Positions 6,622-15,193 of a DNA stretch of 41,909 bases are shown in pieces; position 1 is the first letter of the stretch, and each line of letters opens with the position of its first letter. Origin of the DNA: Rhodanobacter sp. (GTDB lineage: Bacteria; Pseudomonadota; Gammaproteobacteria; Xanthomonadales; Rhodanobacteraceae); NCBI GenBank assembly GCA_024711345.1, contig JANJTA010000009.1, positions 1 to 41,909 on the forward strand. The letters run 5' to 3'. The position numbers and the translations under genes were made by a program. Below the pieces are notes generated by a model. The model did no database searches. It had not been told where the DNA came from and was given only the letters and a program-made list of their open reading frames with translations.

Positions 6622-8062
6622 GCAGTGCCTCTCGTGATTCCAGCAGGTTTCTTTGTTCCAGGTGATCGGCCAGGTCGCGTGCGGCCTGTTCGCCCTGTCG
6701 AATGCAGTCCGGCAGGCCCACGCCACCGTAGGAAGCCCCGGCCAGGAACACGCCGGGGAACGCCGCGGCCATGGCCTTGCGGGTTTGCTCCAGGCGGTCG
6801 AGATGGCCGACCGCGTACTGCGGCATCGCCTGCTTCCAGCGGGTCACCTGGCAGAAGGCGGGGGTTTCGCGCAGCGCCGTGATCCGCCGCAGATCGGCCA
6901 TCACGGCGTCGACGATGGTGGCGTCGGAGGCGTCGACCAGCTGCGCGTCGTGGGCGCCGCCGATATAGCAGCGCAGCAGCGCCGCGCCGCGAGGGGCTAC
7001 GTGCGGCCATTTGAGATGCGCCCAGGTGCATGCGGTGATCGCATGGCCCGAGCCGCGCGGCACGACGAAGCCGGTGCCGTCCAGCGACGTCCCCGTGATC
7101 CCTTGCGGAAAAGCCATCACGACATTGGCGACCGACGTCGGCGGCGTGGGCAGTAGCGGTGGGATGGCATGTCTGGCCGCAGGCAGCAGCGCCGCCGCGG
7201 CGGCGTCCGGTACGGCCAGCACGATTGCATGCGCGTCCAGCGAGCGCCCGTCACCCAGCTCCACGCGGTAGTGCCCGCCCTGTGGGCGAATGGCTCTGGC
7301 GGAGCTGCCCTTGTGGATCGCGCACGCCGTCAGCCGCTCTTCGAGCCGCGCGGTCAAGGCTTGCAGGCCCGTCCTGAAGGTGAGGAATTGCCCGCGGCTC
7401 TGGCCGGCGGGGGCCGGTTTCGGGTGGCCGTAGAGGCTGTTCATCGCGCGGAGCAGGCTGCGCTGGTTCCGGCTCAGCTGATGGATCTGCGGGAACAGCG
7501 CCTGCAGGCTGTACTGGTTGACGTCGCCGGCGTAGATCCCCGACAGCAGCGGTTCGATCAGGCGGTCCACGATCTGCTTGCCCAGCCGCTTGCGGAAAAA
7601 GTCGCCTGCCGGCTGGTCGCCGTCGATGTTCCGGCCGTGCGCAAACAGATCCCGGACCACGCGCAGCTTGCCGGCCGGGGAGAGCAGCGGCGAGCGGAGC
7701 AGCGGCCCCAGCCTGACCGGTATGCCCATCATCGTGCCGGCGGGGATCGGGTACAGCCGATCGCCTCGCGCGATGAAGGCCTGGCCCGTGTGGTTGCGGA
7801 CCAGGTCGTCTTCCAGGCCGAGATCGCGCACCAGCTGGTAGGCGCACGGCTTGCTCGCCACGAAAGAGTCCGGGCCGTGTTCGATCAGGAAGCCATCGCG
7901 GGTGGACGTGCGGATCTTGCCGCCGAGCTGCGGTTCCGACTCCAGCAGCGCCAGCCGCGGCGCCACGCCCTGGTCGGCCAGCCGGCGCTGCAGACGGAAG
8001 GCGGCGGCGAGCCCGGTCACGCCGCCGCCGACGATGACGGCGTGCAGCGGTTCCGCGCTCAT
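6611..8062 (-). CDS. hemY: HemY-type (copro)porphyrinogen III oxidase, FAD-dependent
   Basis: The 483-residue flavoprotein has the Rossmann FAD motif VIVGGGVTGLAAAFRL (8-23), then LGGKIRTSTRDGFLIEHGPDSF (46-67) and a C-terminal FAD motif FLAGASYGGVGLPDCIRQG. It resembles Bacillus subtilis HemY along its full length (for example RLIEPLLSGIYAGDVNQYSLQALFPQ and VTRWKQAMPQYAVGH). Bacillus HemY (CgoX) is soluble and oxidises coproporphyrinogen III to coproporphyrin III with O2. Most gammaproteobacteria use HemG or HemJ instead. It overlaps cpfC by ATGA (8059-8062) and the DinB-like gene by 11 bases. The adjacent Bacillus-type ferrochelatase and ChdC favour coproporphyrinogen rather than protoporphyrinogen as substrate, but residues alone do not settle this. 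Confidence 0.93.
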   Translation of the reverse strand: MSAEPLHAVIVGGGVTGLAAAFRLQRRLADQGVAPRLALLESEPQLGGKIRTSTRDGFLIEHGPDSFVASKPCAYQLVRDLGLEDDLVRNHTGQAFIARGDRLYPIPAGTMMGIPVRLGPLLRSPLLSPAGKLRVVRDLFAHGRNIDGDQPAGDFFRKRLGKQIVDRLIEPLLSGIYAGDVNQYSLQALFPQIHQLSRNQRSLLRAMNSLYGHPKPAPAGQSRGQFLTFRTGLQALTARLEERLTACAIHKGSSARAIRPQGGHYRVELGDGRSLDAHAIVLAVPDAAAAALLPAARHAIPPLLPTPPTSVANVVMAFPQGITGTSLDGTGFVVPRGSGHAITACTWAHLKWPHVAPRGAALLRCYIGGAHDAQLVDASDATIVDAVMADLRRITALRETPAFCQVTRWKQAMPQYAVGHLDRLEQTRKAMAAAFPGVFLAGASYGGVGLPDCIRQGEQAARDLADHLEQRNLLESREALHVD

Positions 8063-9009
8063 GCGGGCACACCCATCGCCTGCGCCAGCGCATCCATCGC
8101 CGCCTCGGCCAGGCCGTCGATGAACAAGGGGGCGGCGTTCGGCATGGCGAGGCGGATATAGCGCCCTCCCAGCTCATTCACGACGGCCCGGCATTCGATA
8201 TCCAGGTCGTAGAGAACTTCGAGGTGATCGGCGACGAATCCGGTCGGGCAATAAACGAAAGTGCGATAACCGTCCCGATGGTACAAATCGCGGGTCAATT
8301 CCCGGATATCGGGGCCGAGCCAGGCATCCGGGGTTTTGCCGGCGCTCTGCCATGCCGTTACATAATGCCCAAGCCGCGCCGCCCGCGCGATGGATTGCGC
8401 GCTTTCTTCCAGCTGACTGCGGTAATGCCCAATCGCGCCTGGCATGCTTTTCGGCAGGCTGTGCGCGGAGAAAACCACGGCCGTCGTGCGGATGTCGTTT
8501 GCGGGCATGGTGGCGAACGCCGCGGCAATTTGTCCGGCCCAGTAGCGGATGAATTCTTGCTGCCGGTACCAGCCGGGCACGGGGATTATCGTGGGGCCGC
8601 CCAGCCGCGCCGCGACCGCCTGCGCACGCGTGCCGTAGTCCTGCACGCTGGCGTTGCCGTCGTACGGCGCCAGCGCCACAGCGACGGCCTGCGTGATGCC
8701 ATCCCGCTGCATCGCGGCGACGGCATCCTCGATGAACGGCGGCGCATGTTTCAGGCCGATGTATGGCTTGAACGACAGCCCGTCGCCGCGGGTGTTCAGG
8801 GCTGCCGCCAGCGCGTCCGCCTGCGCGTTCGTGATGCGGGCCAGCGGCGACATGCCGCCGATGGCCCGATAGCGGTCCTCGAGATCCCGCAGCAGCGCGT
8901 CGGAGGGTTTTTGCCCGTGGCGGATATGGGTATAGAAGGCATCGATGGCGTCGGGACTGGTGGGCGTACCGTAGGCCATGACCAGCAGCCCGATGGTTTG
9001 TTGCGGCAT
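8059..9009 (-). CDS. hemH: Bacillus-type coproporphyrin III ferrochelatase (CpfC/HemH)
   Basis: A 316-residue protein collinear with B. subtilis HemH, with Tyr13 (LLVMAYGTP), His183 (SAHSLP) and Glu264 (FVADHLEVLYD) at the same numbers. It inserts ferrous iron into the porphyrin. The soluble Bacillus enzyme uses coproporphyrin III and lacks the membrane-binding tail and iron-sulfur cysteine set of other types. YTHIRHGQKP, IGLKHAPPFIEDAV and WQSAGKTPDAWLGPDI are near-signature segments of the Firmicutes type. One oddity: the usual LAPHFSxxS segment reads LAPYDGNAS (113-121), losing the His and Ser. It is the first gene of the operon, with GAGGAAAG eight bases before the start. Confidence 0.93.
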   Translation of the reverse strand: MPQQTIGLLVMAYGTPTSPDAIDAFYTHIRHGQKPSDALLRDLEDRYRAIGGMSPLARITNAQADALAAALNTRGDGLSFKPYIGLKHAPPFIEDAVAAMQRDGITQAVAVALAPYDGNASVQDYGTRAQAVAARLGGPTIIPVPGWYRQQEFIRYWAGQIAAAFATMPANDIRTTAVVFSAHSLPKSMPGAIGHYRSQLEESAQSIARAARLGHYVTAWQSAGKTPDAWLGPDIRELTRDLYHRDGYRTFVYCPTGFVADHLEVLYDLDIECRAVVNELGGRYIRLAMPNAAPLFIDGLAEAAMDALAQAMGVPA

Positions 9010-9249
9010 GGCGTCGCTTTCCTCGCGGCAGCGTCCTGCAAACGCATGGGCATTGCGGGAATCCCATGGCTCAGGATTTTTCTGGACAAGCCTGGCTCGC
9101 GCGGTCAGCCATGTCGCGACGGCCCGGATTCATATTGGATGCGCCTTGGCACACGCGCATTGACTTAATGGCGGTTTGTTGCGCCACATGGACAAGATAA
9201 AATGTGATGCGGCTGAATGCGGCCACATCGTTTTCCGGTTCCGTGAAAA

Positions 9250-9298
9250 CCGCATCTTTATATCCTTGGGCCGTATGGGCCGCACTGATGTAGATCAG
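9250..9298 (-). promoter_or_regulatory. Candidate FNR/ANR-dependent promoter for the heme operon
   Basis: CTGAT-GTAG-ATCAG (9285-9298) is a perfect 5-base dyad matching the FNR/ANR consensus TTGAT-N4-ATCAA at 8 of 10 positions. On the minus strand a TATAAA -10 element occupies 9262-9257. If transcription starts near 9250, the dyad centre (9291.5) falls at -41.5, the class II activator position. The leader to the cpfC start would be about 240 bases. The rest of 9010-9454 shows no convincing gene. Confidence 0.5.
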
Positions 9299-9454
9299 AA
9301 GACGGGGTCGGGTTACGCAGTCCGCGACCGCGGAATGAACCGGGTGTGCCGACCTGAATTGGTGGGGAACTTCGGAGCCTGGTTCTGGAGGCGTGCGCCG
9401 TGGCGCTCGTGCTTCCATGGCGCTTGCCGGATCCAGCGGATCAGCGTGCAGTAT

Positions 9455-10210
9455 TCACAGGGGATGCTGCCGGTAAAACTGCTCCAGCTGCCGGTAGACG
9501 TCCGGCAGGTGCTCGCGCAGGTTGGCCGGTGTCTCGAAGAATTGCTCGCTGGTCACCGCAAAGAACTCGGCCGGGCTTTCCAGGGCATACGGGTCGATCG
9601 GCAATTCGGCCCCGAGGCGTTGTTCCTCCTTGAGGCGATCCCACGCGCTGGAGAAAACCCGCGACCACACGCGGCGATCCATGCGCCGGTGCAACGGCGG
9701 AAAGCCGTTGGCGTCGCCGTTGAGCATGTCGAGCTTGTGGGCCATTTCGTGGATGACCACGTTGTGCCCCGGCGGCTTTCCGCTGTTCAGCACCTCCGCC
9801 CACGAGAGGATCACCGGCCCGCGCCCCCACGCTTCGCCGGCCATCACGCTGCGGGTCTGGTGCACCACGCCCGCGGCATCCGTCTGCGGGCGACGTGGAA
9901 TGAACGCGTCCGGGTACACGATGACGCTGTGCCAGCCGTCGTACCAATCGATGCCCAGTTTCACGATGGGGACGCAGGCATGCGCCGCGAGCAGGACGCG
10001 GTCGGCGTCCTCCAGCCGCAGGCCCCGGGTCGGCTCCAGCGACTTGGCTTCCAGGAACAGCGTTGCCAGCACGCGCAGCGTGGCCTGGTCGGAAGCGCCC
10101 AGCCGGCGCGCCGCGGTACAGCGCTGCAATGCATTTCGCCAGAGCGGTTCGGCAATCGGGCGGCGGGCGATGGTGCGGCGCGCGCGCCAGTTTCTGATCT
10201 TGTCGAGCAT
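9455..10210 (-). CDS. mtfA: MtfA-family zinc metallopeptidase
   Basis: A 251-residue cytosolic protein of the MtfA family (peptidase M90). E. coli MtfA binds and inactivates the glucose repressor Mlc and has zinc aminopeptidase activity. The zinc motif is HEMAH at 154-158 (VVIHEMAHKLDMLNG), with a third ligand expected in ESPAEFFAVTSE (Glu215). The segment VIVYPDAFIPRR and the C-terminal QLEQFYRQHPL are also family-like. The start at 10210 gives the normal N-terminus MLDKIRNWRARR; open frame continues upstream without homology. Whether this organism has an Mlc partner cannot be seen here. Confidence 0.9.
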   Translation of the reverse strand: MLDKIRNWRARRTIARRPIAEPLWRNALQRCTAARRLGASDQATLRVLATLFLEAKSLEPTRGLRLEDADRVLLAAHACVPIVKLGIDWYDGWHSVIVYPDAFIPRRPQTDAAGVVHQTRSVMAGEAWGRGPVILSWAEVLNSGKPPGHNVVIHEMAHKLDMLNGDANGFPPLHRRMDRRVWSRVFSSAWDRLKEEQRLGAELPIDPYALESPAEFFAVTSEQFFETPANLREHLPDVYRQLEQFYRQHPL

Positions 10211-10350
10211 GGCTACCCGCTGGAGGGAGTCGCAAGTGGACAGCATCAGGGCCGAAGCGCGCTTTCTCAAGGAAGGAAGCACGTTTTCAGGAAAGTGCGC
10301 TCTGTACCGCCGTGTTCGGTGCCTGACACCTCGTGCCTGCAAGGAGTACC

Positions 10351-10905
10351 GTGGCTCGCATGGCCCGCGTGCCCAGCCATCTTCCACTGCCTTCCACCAT
10401 GCCTTGCGACCTCGCCTATCTTCCCCTCGATACGCCGCTGGGCGTGTTCCTCGTCGCCGAACGCGACGGGGCGCTGACAGGCGGCTGGTTCGAGGGGCAG
10501 AAGTACTTTCCGAAGATTTCGTCGGAAGCCGGCTGGCGCAAGACCGGGACGGCCTTGCTGCGCGAAGCGCAGCGGCAGCTGGAGGCGTATTTCGCGGGCG
10601 AGCTGACGCGCATGCAGATACCGCTGGCGCCGGAAGGCACCGCGTTCCAGCAGCAGGTGTGGCGCGCGCTGCGCGAGGTGCCGTGCGGGGAGACGACGAC
10701 GTATGCGGCGCTGGCGCGGGCGATCGGACGGCCCGAGGCGTTCCACCCGGTGGGTGCGGCGGTGGGGCGCAATCCGATTTCGCTGTTCGTACCCTGCCAC
10801 CGCGCGCTGGGCAGCAACGGTTCGTTGACCGGCTACGCGGGCGGCCTGGCGCGCAAGCGCTGGCTGCTCGACCATGAAGGGCGCGAGCGCCGCTTGTTCG
10901 ATTGA
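10351..10905 (+). CDS. ogt: Methylated-DNA--protein-cysteine methyltransferase
   Basis: The product repairs O6-methylguanine by moving the alkyl group onto its own cysteine, a suicide reaction. The active-site motif is PCHR (Cys149 from the chosen start), preceded by the helix-turn-helix FQQQVWRALREVPCGETTTYAALARAIGRPEAFHPVGAAVGRNPISLFV and followed by GYAGGLARKRWLL. This is a complete Ogt/MGMT C-terminal domain with a short N-terminal domain. AAGGAG at 10341-10346 supports the GTG at 10351; ATG codons at 10360 and 10399 are alternatives. The 5' end of the gene faces mtfA, which is divergent. Confidence 0.92.
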   Translation: MARMARVPSHLPLPSTMPCDLAYLPLDTPLGVFLVAERDGALTGGWFEGQKYFPKISSEAGWRKTGTALLREAQRQLEAYFAGELTRMQIPLAPEGTAFQQQVWRALREVPCGETTTYAALARAIGRPEAFHPVGAAVGRNPISLFVPCHRALGSNGSLTGYAGGLARKRWLLDHEGRERRLFD

Positions 10906-10946
10906 GCCGGAACTCGCGGCCCCGGGGCCAGTCGCGGGGCGGCGGC

Positions 10947-12182
10947 TCAGCTTGCCTTGCCCGAGCGCTCCGGCGCATCGGGGTGCACGTCCAGCGCGCC
11001 CGGCGTGGTGTGCACCCGGGGCACGAAGTTGTCGTCCGCGGTCACTTCGCGCTTGCGGCGGATGAAGCGGTACAGCGCATAGCCGGCGAGCAGGCTGTCG
11101 AGTATCGCGAACCAGCCGAACAGCAGCGCCGGCCGGGTCAGGGTCATCAGGGCGCCCGCCAGCAGCGGTCCCACCGACGAACCGATGCCGTTGACCAGCA
11201 GCACCGTGCTCGACCCCGACAGCAGGTCGCCGCGACGCAGGTAGTCGACCAGGTGCGCCACCGCGATCGGGTACAACGCGAAGCTCATGCCGCCGAAGGC
11301 GAACACCAGCAGCAGGGCGGCGGGTCCGGTCGTGGGCCAGGCCAGGTTGGCCAACGCCGCCAGTGCCGCGGTGGCGCTGATCAGGGCCAGGGCCAACCGC
11401 CGGTCGATACGGTCGGACAGGCGCCCCAGCGGCAGTTGCAGCGCCACGCCGCCGGCGATGGCGGCGCTCATGTAGGTGCCGATTTCGGCCGCGCCGAGGC
11501 CGCGCGCGGCCGCGTACAACGGCAGCAGCCCCCAGAACGCACCCAGCGCCATGCCCGAGATCAGTGCGCTGACCAGCGCGGTGGGCACCAGTCGGAAGAT
11601 TTGCCGCACCTGCACCCGCGGTGCCGCGCGGATGGCCGGCTGCGCCTGCGGGGTGACGGTCACCGGCAGGCTGGCGGCACACACCAGGATCGCCACGACG
11701 CAGAACAGCACGAAGCCCTCGCCCCGGATGTGCAGCAGCTGCTGCGCCACCGCGCTGGCACCTAGGTTCAGCATCATGTAGACGGCGAATACCGAGCTGC
11801 GGTGCCGCGGTTCGGCGGCGGTGTTCAGCCAGCTTTCGATGATCGCGTACAGGCCGACCAGCAGCAGTCCCTGCAGCAGCCGCATGACCAGCCATGCCGC
11901 GTAGGCCGAGGTCAGTGCCTGCAGCAGCACGACCACCGCCAGCAGCGAGGTGCAGAAGGCGAAGGTGCGGATGTGGCCGAAGCGGTGCGTGAGCCTCGGC
12001 ACCGTGTAGGTGCCGACCAGGAAGCCGGTGTAATAGGCCGAAGTCAGCACGCCGATCATCGCCACGGAGAAGCCCAGCGCCTCGCCCTGCAACGCGATGT
12101 GCGTGTGCAGCAGGCTGACTCCCATCAACAGGAACACGGTGCTCGACAACAGCGGTGCGGTGGTGCGGATGCTGCTGAACAT
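10947..12182 (-). CDS. MFS permease, YcaD-like
   Basis: A 411-residue inner-membrane protein with about twelve hydrophobic segments. It has the architecture of the YcaD subgroup of the major facilitator superfamily: YYTGFLVGTYTVPRLTHRFGHIRTF (loop 2-3), then LVGLYAIIESWLNTAAEPRHRSSVFAVYMMLNLGASAVAQQLL, and ALQLPLGRLSDRIDRRLAL in the second half. The substrate is unknown. The cytoplasmic tail (about 45 residues after RRKREVT) is hydrophilic. The start at 12182 places the first membrane span at the N-terminus; a start at 12203 would add seven residues. It converges with ogt, with 41 bases between the stops. Confidence 0.88.
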   Translation of the reverse strand: MFSSIRTTAPLLSSTVFLLMGVSLLHTHIALQGEALGFSVAMIGVLTSAYYTGFLVGTYTVPRLTHRFGHIRTFAFCTSLLAVVVLLQALTSAYAAWLVMRLLQGLLLVGLYAIIESWLNTAAEPRHRSSVFAVYMMLNLGASAVAQQLLHIRGEGFVLFCVVAILVCAASLPVTVTPQAQPAIRAAPRVQVRQIFRLVPTALVSALISGMALGAFWGLLPLYAAARGLGAAEIGTYMSAAIAGGVALQLPLGRLSDRIDRRLALALISATAALAALANLAWPTTGPAALLLVFAFGGMSFALYPIAVAHLVDYLRRGDLLSGSSTVLLVNGIGSSVGPLLAGALMTLTRPALLFGWFAILDSLLAGYALYRFIRRKREVTADDNFVPRVHTTPGALDVHPDAPERSGKAS

Positions 12183-12364
12183 GTGGAGGGCCCGGGGTGG
12201 CATGCGCCGCACGGCCGGTGGCGCAGGTGCGACCGCCGCAGGGTAACCGGAGGGGAAAGCGTTTGTCGCTGCCCGGCAGCACATCGGCGCGCTGCCGCGC
12301 CGGCGCGGTGGCGTCAAGCGGCGCGTCAGCGCACTCTGGCGGCAGCTTCCGTGGAGATTTGCGC

Positions 12365-13195
12365 ATGGCATTCCGCTCGTTCTCGCTCGCTGCGCTGGTG
12401 TGGTTGGCCGGCGTTGCTGCCCCGTTGCATGCCGGCGGCCAGACCGCGGCATCCGCTGCCACCGCCGCGGCGCCGGGCGCGATCAACCCGCTCTACACCA
12501 CGCCGCCGGCATCGCTCAGCAGCGAACAGGTCGCGTCCATGCAGCAGCAGTTGCTGGACTGGCCGCAGCTGGGCCGCTACCGCGACGACAACGCGCGGCT
12601 GCGGCCGCCGACGCCCGGCGAGGCGCGCGTGGTGTTTTTCGGCGACTCCATCACCGACGCCTGGGGACGCGCCGAGGGCACGCATTTCTTCCCCGGCAAG
12701 CCGTACGTCAACCGCGGCATCTCGGGGCAGACCACGGCGCAAATGCTGCTGCGTTTCCGGCAGGACGTGATTGCGCTGCGTCCCGCCGCGGTAGTGGTGC
12801 TGGCCGGCACCAACGACATCGCGGGAAACACCGGCCTCGCCAGCTTGCCGATGATCGAGGACAACCTGCGCTCGATGACGGAGCTGGCGCAGGCCCATCG
12901 CATCCGGGTCATCCTCGCCTCGGTGCTGCCGGTCAGCGACTATCCCTGGCATCGCGGATTGCGGCCGGCCGGCAAGGTTCGCGCGCTCAACGCGTGGCTC
13001 AAGGCGTATGCGGCGTCGAATGGCGCCATCTACCTCGACTACTACGACGCGCTGGCCAACGCGCAGGGCGGCATGGACCCTCGCCTTGCCAGCGACGGCG
13101 TGCACCCGACGCCCGCGGGTTACGCGGTCATGGCGCCGCTCGCGCAGCAGGCCATCGCGCGGGCGCTGGCGAAGCGGCAGCCGGAAAAACCCTGA
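12365..13195 (+). CDS. Exported SGNH/GDSL-family hydrolase
   Basis: A 276-residue protein with a signal peptide (MAFRSFSLAALVWLAGVAAPLHA). The four SGNH blocks are visible: FFGDSITDAW with nucleophile Ser95, VNRGISGQTT (Gly118), LAGTNDI with Asn150, and DGVHP with Asp244 and His247. Such enzymes cleave acyl esters or deacetylate surface glycans. The sequence is similar to sugar acetylesterase/platelet-activating-factor acetylhydrolase-like members (PVSDYPWHRGL, VRALNAWLKAYA). The start at 12365 has TGGAGA upstream and yields the signal peptide. The preceding in-frame extension to 12197 reads through the divergent MFS promoter region and was rejected. Confidence 0.9.
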   Translation: MAFRSFSLAALVWLAGVAAPLHAGGQTAASAATAAAPGAINPLYTTPPASLSSEQVASMQQQLLDWPQLGRYRDDNARLRPPTPGEARVVFFGDSITDAWGRAEGTHFFPGKPYVNRGISGQTTAQMLLRFRQDVIALRPAAVVVLAGTNDIAGNTGLASLPMIEDNLRSMTELAQAHRIRVILASVLPVSDYPWHRGLRPAGKVRALNAWLKAYAASNGAIYLDYYDALANAQGGMDPRLASDGVHPTPAGYAVMAPLAQQAIARALAKRQPEKP

Positions 13196-13438
13196 TCGGA
13201 AGCGGGGCGGCTTCGCTTCCGGGCCGGCAAGTCGCGGATTCGCGGGCCGATAGCAGCAGCGAACCCCGGCTTCCGCTTCGCCGCCTCCGCAGCCGTGCTG
13301 TCGTTGCTGGACCCGGCGCTGGGGGAGTGAAGTGGCCCATGGCGGGCGCCTCCGCAACATGACTAACGACTCATGAGCCCGGGCCGGTCCGACGCTAGAT
13401 TCGAAAGTTCTTGCGTCGAACCACCTCAGGGGAACATC

Positions 13439-15022
13439 GTGATCAAGCGTTGCATGTGGGTGTTGTGTCTGGGCTTCAGCAGCATGGCTTTGGCCCAGGA
13501 GCCCGTGGATCTGGAGATGGCCAATCGCATCCGCCACGAGGCCTTCCACCGTTCGCAGGTGATGGACATTCTCGGCCATCTCAGCGAGGACATCGGTCCG
13601 CGCCTCACCAACTCGCCGCAGATGGCCAGGGCCAACGCGTGGACGCGTGGGAAGTTCAGCGACTGGGGCTTGGCCAACGTGCACGACGAGGCCTTCGACG
13701 ATTTCGGCCGCGGCTGGGAATTCAGCCAGGCCAGCGTGGACCTGCTGGCGCCCCGCGCCATGCCGCTGTATGCGCTGCCCAAGGCGTGGACGCCCGGCAC
13801 CAGCGGCCCGGTCGAGGGCGAGGCGATGCGGGTGACGATCAAGACCCGCAAGGACCTGGACCAGTACAAGGGCAAGCTGGCCGGCAAGATCCTGTTGCTG
13901 GACGACGCGCGGGCGTACAAGCCGGGCATCGAGGCCGATTCGCGGCGCCACAGCGAGGTCAGCCTGGCCGAGCTGCAGAGCTTCCCCTTGCCCAAGGGCG
14001 GCCGCGACCGCGCCGCGCTGGTCAAGCGCTACACCGAGCGGCAGCAGCTGGCGCGCGCGGTCAACGAGTTCTTCGCCGCCGAGGGCGTGCTGGCCACCAT
14101 CGGCATCAGCGGCTGGGACAACGGCATCATCCGCGTGGGCGGCGGCGGCTCGCGCCGCGCCGGCGAATCGGTGGGCGTGCCCGAGCTGACCATGATGGCC
14201 GAGCACTACAACCCGCTGGTGCGCGCGCTGGAGCGCAAGGAAACGGTGAAGCTGCGGGTGGACGTCAAGGCGCGCTTCACCGACGAGGCCAACCAGCCCG
14301 GCCACAACACCCTCGCCGAGATCCCCGGCGGCAGCAAGGCGAACGAGGTGGTGATGCTGGGCGCGCACATGGATTCGTGGCACGCCGGCACCGGCGCTTC
14401 CGACAACGGCGCAGGCGTGGCGGTGATGATGGAGGCCATGCGCATCCTGAAGGCGGTGGGCGCGAAGCCGAAGCGCACCATCCGCGTGGCGCTGTGGAGC
14501 GGCGAGGAGCAGGGCCTGATCGGCTCGCGCGCCTACGTGGCGAAGCACTTTGCGGCGTATCCGGAGCCCACCGACCCCGCGCAGAAGGCGCTGCCGGCCT
14601 CGTTGCGCGATCCCACCGGCGCGCTGCAGAAGAAGCCCGGCTACGAGCGCTTCTCGACCTACTTCAACATGGACAACGGCTCGGGCCGCTTCCGCGGCAT
14701 CTACGCGCAGGAGAACGCCGCGGCGATGCCGATCTTCCAGGCCTGGCTGGAGCCGTTCCACGACGTCGGCGCCACCACCGTGACCAGCCGCAACACCGGC
14801 AGCACCGACCACGTCTCCTTCGATGCGGTGGGCCTGCCCGGCTTCCAGTTCATCCAGGACCGGCTGGATTACTCCACCAACGTGCACCACAGCAACCTGG
14901 ACACGCTGGACCATGCCGAGCCCGACGACCTCAAGCAGGCCGCCGCCATCGTCGCCTTCTTCGCCTGGCAGGCCGCGCAGCGCGAGGAGAGGCTGCCGCG
15001 CAAGCCGCTGGTGCAGGACTGA
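13439..15022 (+). CDS. Exported M28-family zinc aminopeptidase
   Basis: A 527-residue protein with a short signal peptide (VIKRCMWVLCLGFSSMALAQ). It carries all five zinc ligands of a co-catalytic M28 peptidase: His310 (LGAHMDSW), Asp322 (GASDNGAG), Glu356/Glu357 (WSGEEQG), Asp412 (NMDNGSG) and His458 (STDHVSF). A protease-associated (PA)-like insert probably lies between about residues 110 and 280. These enzymes release N-terminal residues from peptides in the periplasm or medium. A GTG start at 13439 is preceded by AGGGGA at five bases and gives the signal peptide; an ATG at 13373 has no ribosome site. The gene is monocistronic and is followed by a REP-like repeat. Confidence 0.92.
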   Translation: MIKRCMWVLCLGFSSMALAQEPVDLEMANRIRHEAFHRSQVMDILGHLSEDIGPRLTNSPQMARANAWTRGKFSDWGLANVHDEAFDDFGRGWEFSQASVDLLAPRAMPLYALPKAWTPGTSGPVEGEAMRVTIKTRKDLDQYKGKLAGKILLLDDARAYKPGIEADSRRHSEVSLAELQSFPLPKGGRDRAALVKRYTERQQLARAVNEFFAAEGVLATIGISGWDNGIIRVGGGGSRRAGESVGVPELTMMAEHYNPLVRALERKETVKLRVDVKARFTDEANQPGHNTLAEIPGGSKANEVVMLGAHMDSWHAGTGASDNGAGVAVMMEAMRILKAVGAKPKRTIRVALWSGEEQGLIGSRAYVAKHFAAYPEPTDPAQKALPASLRDPTGALQKKPGYERFSTYFNMDNGSGRFRGIYAQENAAAMPIFQAWLEPFHDVGATTVTSRNTGSTDHVSFDAVGLPGFQFIQDRLDYSTNVHHSNLDTLDHAEPDDLKQAAAIVAFFAWQAAQREERLPRKPLVQD

Positions 15023-15030
15023 CCGCATTG

Positions 15031-15173
15031 CTCCCCTCTCCCTCCGGGAGAGGGGTTGGGGGTGAGGGTCCGGCCGGAGCATGCAGCCCCGGCCCGCCCC
15101 GCACCCTCATCCGGCGCTGCGCGCCACCTTCTCACCCGTAAGAGGACTCCCCTTGGTCGCCGGAGGGAGAAGG
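15031..15173. repeat. REP/BIME-like composite repeat
   Basis: A perfect 10-bp stem CCCCTCTCCC (15033-15042) / GGGAGAGGGG (15046-15055) with loop TCC is followed by GGGGTGAGGG. A facing second half carries CACCCTCATCC, and CCTTCTC (15127-15133) pairs with GAGAAGG (15167-15173). This head-to-head layout is typical of dispersed REP elements in gammaproteobacteria. It fills the gap between the convergent M28 and TPR genes and may act as a transcription stop. Confidence 0.75.
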
Positions 15174-15193
15174 ATGCAGTGAACCTGTCGCTT

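Noticed and set aside
9071..9418. Open frame of 115 codons upstream of cpfC on the minus strand
   Set aside because: No recognisable domain, no ribosome site, unusual composition; it overlaps the candidate promoter and leader.
10267..12486. A 739-codon minus-strand frame over ogt and the MFS gene
   Set aside because: It is a frame shadow: the MFS protein in another frame has clear membrane spans and family motifs.
15031..15173. CRISPR repeat or tRNA-like structure
   Set aside because: The inverted repeats occur once as a facing pair rather than as an array, and no cloverleaf can be drawn; a REP-like element fits better.
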